From: Candidatus Sumerlaeota bacterium
GTDB lineage: Bacteria; Sumerlaeota; Sumerlaeia; JADFCT01
DNA: 10,881 nt
Assembly: GCA_017161665.1 (NCBI GenBank)
Contig: JADFCT010000092.1
Location: forward strand, 1 to 10,881
Direction of reading: 5' to 3'
The notes below the pieces were generated by a model. That model was not told where the DNA came from, searched no databases, and saw nothing but the letters and a program-made list of their open reading frames with translations. Shown piece by piece: positions 7,714 through 10,881 of this stretch (the first letter of the stretch is position 1; each line of letters begins with the position of its first letter). A program made the translations under genes and the position numbers.

Positions 7714-9369
7714 ATGGTGGCCAGGAATTATTCCAGCAGATTGATCATCGGACGGGAAACCCGTTTCAAAGGCTTGTCGCTCAGCGGGGGCATCGCCTTG
7801 GGCAGCGTTTGTCTGTTTGACAGCCACCGGCACAATCGTCTGCCGATTTTTCGATTAATGGACGATGACCAAGTCGCGCAGGAAAAAGAGCGTTTGGCCG
7901 AGGCCATCCAAGTGGCCGCCGAGCGGATCGACACGCTGTATGACGAGGTGCACGAGCGAATCGGTCTGAGCGAGGCTGAGATCTTTACGGCTCAAAAGGC
8001 CATTTTGTTGGACCCGTCCCTTAAGGAACGAACCGAATCGGCGATCGAGAATGATCGGGTCAATGCCGAAGCCGCTGCCAGTGAGGTTCTCAACTCGTAC
8101 ATCGAGCGCCTCATGGCCGTTGAGAATGAATATGTGCGCGAGCGGGCCGCCGATATTCGGGAGATTCGGATGCGGCTGTTGGACGCTTTCCGCCGGAGGG
8201 CCCCCCAGCGCGAGTGTCGAACCGGGAATGAATGTGAGCATTTGAGTTTGCGTGTGCTGGTGGCGAATGAATTGACGCCGGGCATGACGGTGGATTTGAC
8301 GCCGGGGCAGGTCTTGGGGTTTGTGACCGAACAGGGGGGGCGTAATTCTCACGCCGCCATTCTGGCGCGGGCCCTGGGCATTCCGGCCGTGTCGGGCATC
8401 AAGGGGATTCATGAACGGCTGCCGTGTGGCACGGAGATCCTGGTGGATGGCGATCAGGGTGAAGTCATTATCTGGCCGACCCATGAAACGTTGTCGGCGC
8501 TTCAGTGTGAATTGAATGTCGCGCCCCGGACGCCTGAAGTGGTTCCGCCCATTGACGGCCTGGTGACGATGGCGAATATCAGCCTCGTTTCTGAAATTGT
8601 CGACGCCATCCATGCCCAGGCAGAAGGCATCGGTCTGTATCGGACGGAGTTTGAGTTCCTGGCCCAGGGCCGTCGCCTGAGCGAGGATGAACAATTCGAG
8701 CGGTACTCTCAGGTTCTGGAGACGATGGCGGGCAAGCCGGTCTATTTTCGTCTTCTGGATATTGGGGGGGACAAGCCGGCGCCGTTTTTGGATATTCCCC
8801 ATGAGCCCAATCCAAACCTGGGGTATCGCGGCGGCCGCCTGTTGCAGGGGCATCCCGAATTACTGCGCGATCAGGCGCGCGCGCTGGCTCGCGCGTCGGC
8901 TCAGGGAACCGTCGTCTATGTCATGTATCCCATGATTGTGGACTGTGACCAGTTTGTGGCGTTGCGACAGCAGTTTCTTGAGGCCGTCGCCGACATTCCG
9001 AATCACGACCTGCGCCATGGTCCCATGTTCGAGGTGCCCGCCATCTGTTTCCAGGCCCGGGAAGTTCTGGAGGAGGCGGACTTCGCCAGCATCGGCGCGA
9101 ACGATTTGACGCAATACCTGTTCGCTGTGGATCGGGATAATGCGTTGGTCGCCTATGATTATAATCCCGACCGTCCCGCCTTCTGGAAGGCGATTCGGCT
9201 CATCGTCGAAGCGGCGGAGGCAACAGGGTGTCCCTTGTCCGTTTGTGGTGAGATCGCGGGAGAGACCAATATGCTGGCCAAACTTCGCGCCATTGGCATT
9301 CGTTCGATCAGCGTCAGTCCGCGCCTCATCGCCCCTCTGCGCTCCCATGTCCTGAACGGGGATGTTTGA
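7714..9369 (+). CDS. ptsI: PTS enzyme I (phosphoenolpyruvate-protein phosphotransferase)
   Basis: This cytoplasmic enzyme takes phosphate from PEP onto its own histidine and passes it to HPr. The 551-residue order is canonical: an N-terminal GLSLSGGIALG strand at 20-30; a helical HPr-binding part including YVRERAADIREIRMRLL (140-156); the phospho-histidine H213 in GGRNSHAAILARALGIPAV; then the PEP-binding barrel with R310 (GIGLYRTEFEFL), R346 (FRLLDIGGDKP), NLGYRGGR near 368-375, E440 (GPMFEVPA), N463 and D464 (SIGANDLTQY), R474 (AVDRDN) and C511 (SVCGEIAGE). Two signature positions differ from common versions: Asn for Thr in GGRNSH, and Ala for Thr in GANDL. All catalytic residues are present. 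No HPr, HPr kinase or EII gene is in the window, so the pathway may be sugar uptake or, as in several phyla with partial PTS, regulatory only. The start is supported by GGAGAG 5 nt upstream. Confidence 0.93.
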   Translation: MVARNYSSRLIIGRETRFKGLSLSGGIALGSVCLFDSHRHNRLPIFRLMDDDQVAQEKERLAEAIQVAAERIDTLYDEVHERIGLSEAEIFTAQKAILLDPSLKERTESAIENDRVNAEAAASEVLNSYIERLMAVENEYVRERAADIREIRMRLLDAFRRRAPQRECRTGNECEHLSLRVLVANELTPGMTVDLTPGQVLGFVTEQGGRNSHAAILARALGIPAVSGIKGIHERLPCGTEILVDGDQGEVIIWPTHETLSALQCELNVAPRTPEVVPPIDGLVTMANISLVSEIVDAIHAQAEGIGLYRTEFEFLAQGRRLSEDEQFERYSQVLETMAGKPVYFRLLDIGGDKPAPFLDIPHEPNPNLGYRGGRLLQGHPELLRDQARALARASAQGTVVYVMYPMIVDCDQFVALRQQFLEAVADIPNHDLRHGPMFEVPAICFQAREVLEEADFASIGANDLTQYLFAVDRDNALVAYDYNPDRPAFWKAIRLIVEAAEATGCPLSVCGEIAGETNMLAKLRAIGIRSISVSPRLIAPLRSHVLNGDV

Positions 9370-9403
9370 TGCGTTTCGACTGAGGGCGCCCCTTTCCCCG
9401 GTC

Positions 9404-9424
9404 AACGCCTTCGGTGTTTGATGT
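9404..9424 (+). terminator. Possible weak terminator after ptsI
   Basis: AACGCC (9404-9409) pairs with GGTGTT (9413-9418), including one G-U pair, around TTC, then a short broken T run. It is weak. The rest of the 227-bp gap before lepB (9370-9596) shows no gene, and a separate promoter at its right end suggests lepB is transcribed on its own. Confidence 0.25.
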
Positions 9425-9582
9425 GTTTCCTCAGGGTGGCGCGAATAGAGGCGTTGCTGGGGGGCGGAATCGCCGAGATCGGTTTCGTTCCTGAACAAAA
9501 GGGAGTTGATCGGCTTTGGGGGAGCGATTGAAACTGGCTGGGCGAATTTCGCGCGCGCCGTTCGGGCGTGATGACAGATCCT

Positions 9583-9590
9583 GATATGGT
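9583..9590 (+). promoter_or_regulatory. Extended -10 promoter of lepB, possibly giving a leaderless mRNA
   Basis: TGATATGGT (9582-9590 region) is an extended -10 element (TGn followed by TATGGT). Its end is 6 bp before the lepB ATG at 9597, so RNA would start at or next to the start codon. No ribosome binding site precedes lepB, which agrees with a leaderless transcript. No good -35 hexamer is seen. Confidence 0.4.
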
Positions 9591-9596
9591 ATTCTT

Positions 9597-10514
9597 ATGA
9601 CTTCATCCGATAAAACCACTGACGGGCGCAGCCGCAAGCGCTCCCGTAAGACCCTTTCCGCTGATGAATCCGAATCGGCGCCCCGGGAAGACACGTCGGG
9701 CCCGCCCCAGTCCCCGGTCCATCATGGCATCTTCATGTTCCTGCGCGAGTGGATTGATCCGCTGATCTTCGCCTATATTCTGGCCATGTTCATCCGCACG
9801 TTCGTCGTTGAACTCTTTAAGATTCCCAGCGGTTCCATGACCCCCACACTGGTAGGCGATATGGTGGCGGAATTTGACTACGTCAATCCTCAGGCGGGCT
9901 TTGAGGAAGACGGCTTGAATGAGCTGGTCGTTGGCGATCGGGTGATGGACAGCGGGGCTGGGGAACTGCGCGGGCGGTTTCAGATTTTCAAAATGGGACC
10001 GGATGGGTATCGCAGGGACATTCCGACCTATATCACGAGTTATCTGTCTCCTCCGGCCGCTCGAAAATTCCGTGAAAACCAGGAACTGCGCTACGACCGT
10101 ATCTGTGTTAACAAGTTCGCCTTTTGGTTTAAAGAAGCCCATCGGGGCGACATTGTCGTTTTCAAAGTGCCACGGTCCGAATTTCAGCCGGCCAAACCCA
10201 TCTATGTCAAACGGGTGGCCGGCTTGCCGGGTGAACATATCGAAATCCGGAGTGAAACGGGGCGAGAAGAGGATTTCCGTCTCTGGGCCGATGGGGCGCC
10301 GGTAACGACGCCCGCCTTCTTTAGAGACCATTACTATGAGCGCAAATTCTTTTCCGGTCGCGTGTTGTCTGATGTGGAACCTGAATATCTGATGTTTGGG
10401 GATAATACACAAAACAGCACCGACAGCCGCTATTTTGGCCCGGTACCCGGGGATAATTTCCGGGGCAAGGTCTTCCTGCGCTACATGCCCTTCAAAAACT
10501 TCCGGCTGTTTTGA
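9597..10514 (+). CDS. lepB: Signal peptidase I
   Basis: A membrane serine protease (S26 family) that removes signal peptides from exported proteins at the outer face of the inner membrane. The 305-residue protein has a hydrophilic, charged N-terminal segment (1-45), one membrane anchor (about 53-72, IDPLIFAYILAMFIRTFVV), the catalytic Ser S80 in FKIPSGSMTPTL, box C (YDRICVNKFAF, 166-176) and RGDIVVFK (183-190), the general base K205 in YVKRVAGLPGE, and box E GDNTQNSTDSRYFGPV (268-283). About 80 residues separate the Ser box from box C, where classical enzymes have far fewer; the insert has no cysteine pair until C170 and is not a known domain to me. No ribosome binding site precedes the ATG, and an internal start would lose little of the enzyme, but the promoter position favours the ATG at 9597. 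It would process secreted proteins such as the propeller protein in this window. Confidence 0.95.
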   Translation: MTSSDKTTDGRSRKRSRKTLSADESESAPREDTSGPPQSPVHHGIFMFLREWIDPLIFAYILAMFIRTFVVELFKIPSGSMTPTLVGDMVAEFDYVNPQAGFEEDGLNELVVGDRVMDSGAGELRGRFQIFKMGPDGYRRDIPTYITSYLSPPAARKFRENQELRYDRICVNKFAFWFKEAHRGDIVVFKVPRSEFQPAKPIYVKRVAGLPGEHIEIRSETGREEDFRLWADGAPVTTPAFFRDHYYERKFFSGRVLSDVEPEYLMFGDNTQNSTDSRYFGPVPGDNFRGKVFLRYMPFKNFRLF

Positions 10515-10636
10515 CGGGCCCGAGGTGGTTATGGTCCAACCCGTGCGGGGGCTGAACGACCTGAAGGCATGGATTCATTCAGACTCCCGCCGGGCTGGAG
10601 CAATCCTCCGATGAGGTGTTGGCTTTGCGGGAGGAA

Positions 10637-10861
10637 TTAATACTCTTCCTCTTCGTCTTCGTCATACCGTTCCTGCCCATAGGGTTCTTCCTCAAACTCT
10701 GCGAGCTCCTCCTCTTCGACCTCTTCGTAGTACTGGAACGGTTCCCCTTCGGAAATGCCGTAACAGAGCCAGGCGCCTTCGTCGGCGTCAAACACCCGGA
10801 CCTCCTCTTCTTCCAGGTCATCCAGATCGCTGAGGGTGAGTTCCCAGATTTCACGGGCCAT
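10637..10861 (-). CDS. Small, extremely acidic protein of unknown function (start uncertain)
   Basis: I recognise no family. The 74-residue reading has 25 Glu and 7 Asp against 3 Arg and no Lys, with acidic runs such as EEEE near residue 17 and DEDEEEEY at the C-terminus, plus six Tyr. The N-terminal half (MAREIWELTLSDLDD, then VRVFDADEGAWLCYG) looks like a small folded unit; the second half is probably disordered. No good ribosome binding site lies close to the ATG at 10861 (AGGAAG is 14 nt away), and the frame stays open to the window edge, so the gene may begin further right. It converges with lepB. Roles such as nucleic-acid mimicry or metal binding are possible but unsupported. Confidence 0.6.
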   Translation of the reverse strand: MAREIWELTLSDLDDLEEEEVRVFDADEGAWLCYGISEGEPFQYYEEVEEEELAEFEEEPYGQERYDEDEEEEY

Positions 10862-10881
10862 GGCTTCGGCGGACGCTTCCT

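Noticed and set aside
7855..8853. Minus-strand open frame of 332 codons
   Set aside because: It is antisense to ptsI and shows no protein family features.
9603..10412. Minus-strand open frame of 269 codons
   Set aside because: It is antisense to lepB, whose boxes B to E are all on the plus strand.
10531..10614. 27-codon plus-strand frame with GAGG 5 nt before its ATG
   Set aside because: Too short to support without conservation; it lies in the gap between convergent genes and has no recognisable features.
10587..10633. Possible stem CTCCCGC with GCGGGAG as a bidirectional terminator between lepB and the acidic gene
   Set aside because: The loop is over 30 nt and there is no T tract on either strand.

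Overview
The window is bacterial chromosome of moderate-to-high GC, with no mobile element, CRISPR array, rRNA or tRNA that I can recognise. The mix is a secreted VCBS-repeat propeller, a HEAT-like protein with a C-terminal zinc-binding domain, an Fe-S RecB-like nuclease, glutamate racemase, a TIM-barrel sugar isomerase, a class A flavodiiron protein, PTS enzyme I and signal peptidase I. This suggests an uncultured anaerobic or microaerophilic bacterium with a peptidoglycan wall, possibly from the PVC neighbourhood or phyla such as Hydrogenedentota or Sumerlaeota. That placement is inference from gene style, not a measured assignment.

Layout. Bases 1-390 hold no convincing gene, only a degenerate repeat-like stretch. 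A secreted five-blade VCBS/FG-GAP-type gene (1522->494, minus) follows, with a rho-independent terminator at about 391-438. It carries one in-frame TGA at codon 103, and the reading frame and repeat architecture continue uninterrupted on both sides. A textbook sigma70-type promoter (1640-1668) then drives a plus-strand gene for a HEAT-like protein with four CxxC pairs (1713-3074). Converging on it is a minus-strand cluster: sugar isomerase/epimerase (5981->4983), murI (4898->4074) and, overlapping murI by 8 bp, a PD-(D/E)XK nuclease with a four-cysteine Fe-S signature (4081->3149). A roughly 450-bp divergent intergenic region (5982-6434) carries a plus-strand terminator with no upstream gene and a second hairpin. 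Beyond it, on the plus strand, lie a flavodiiron protein (6435-7655), ptsI (7714-9369) and lepB (9597-10514). A very acidic small protein on the minus strand (10861->10637) closes the window and may continue past its edge.

Most genes are housekeeping or stress genes: cell-wall D-glutamate supply, protein secretion, phosphotransfer signalling, and O2/NO detoxification. The most interesting signal is the in-frame TGA of the propeller gene. It is followed by a Cys codon and, 13 nt further on, by a perfect 7-bp stem with a GGU loop. That geometry fits a bacterial SECIS element, so this may be an undescribed secreted selenoprotein with a Sec-Cys pair. The alternative is a recent nonsense mutation or a sequencing error. 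No selA/B/C/D gene is in the window to settle it.
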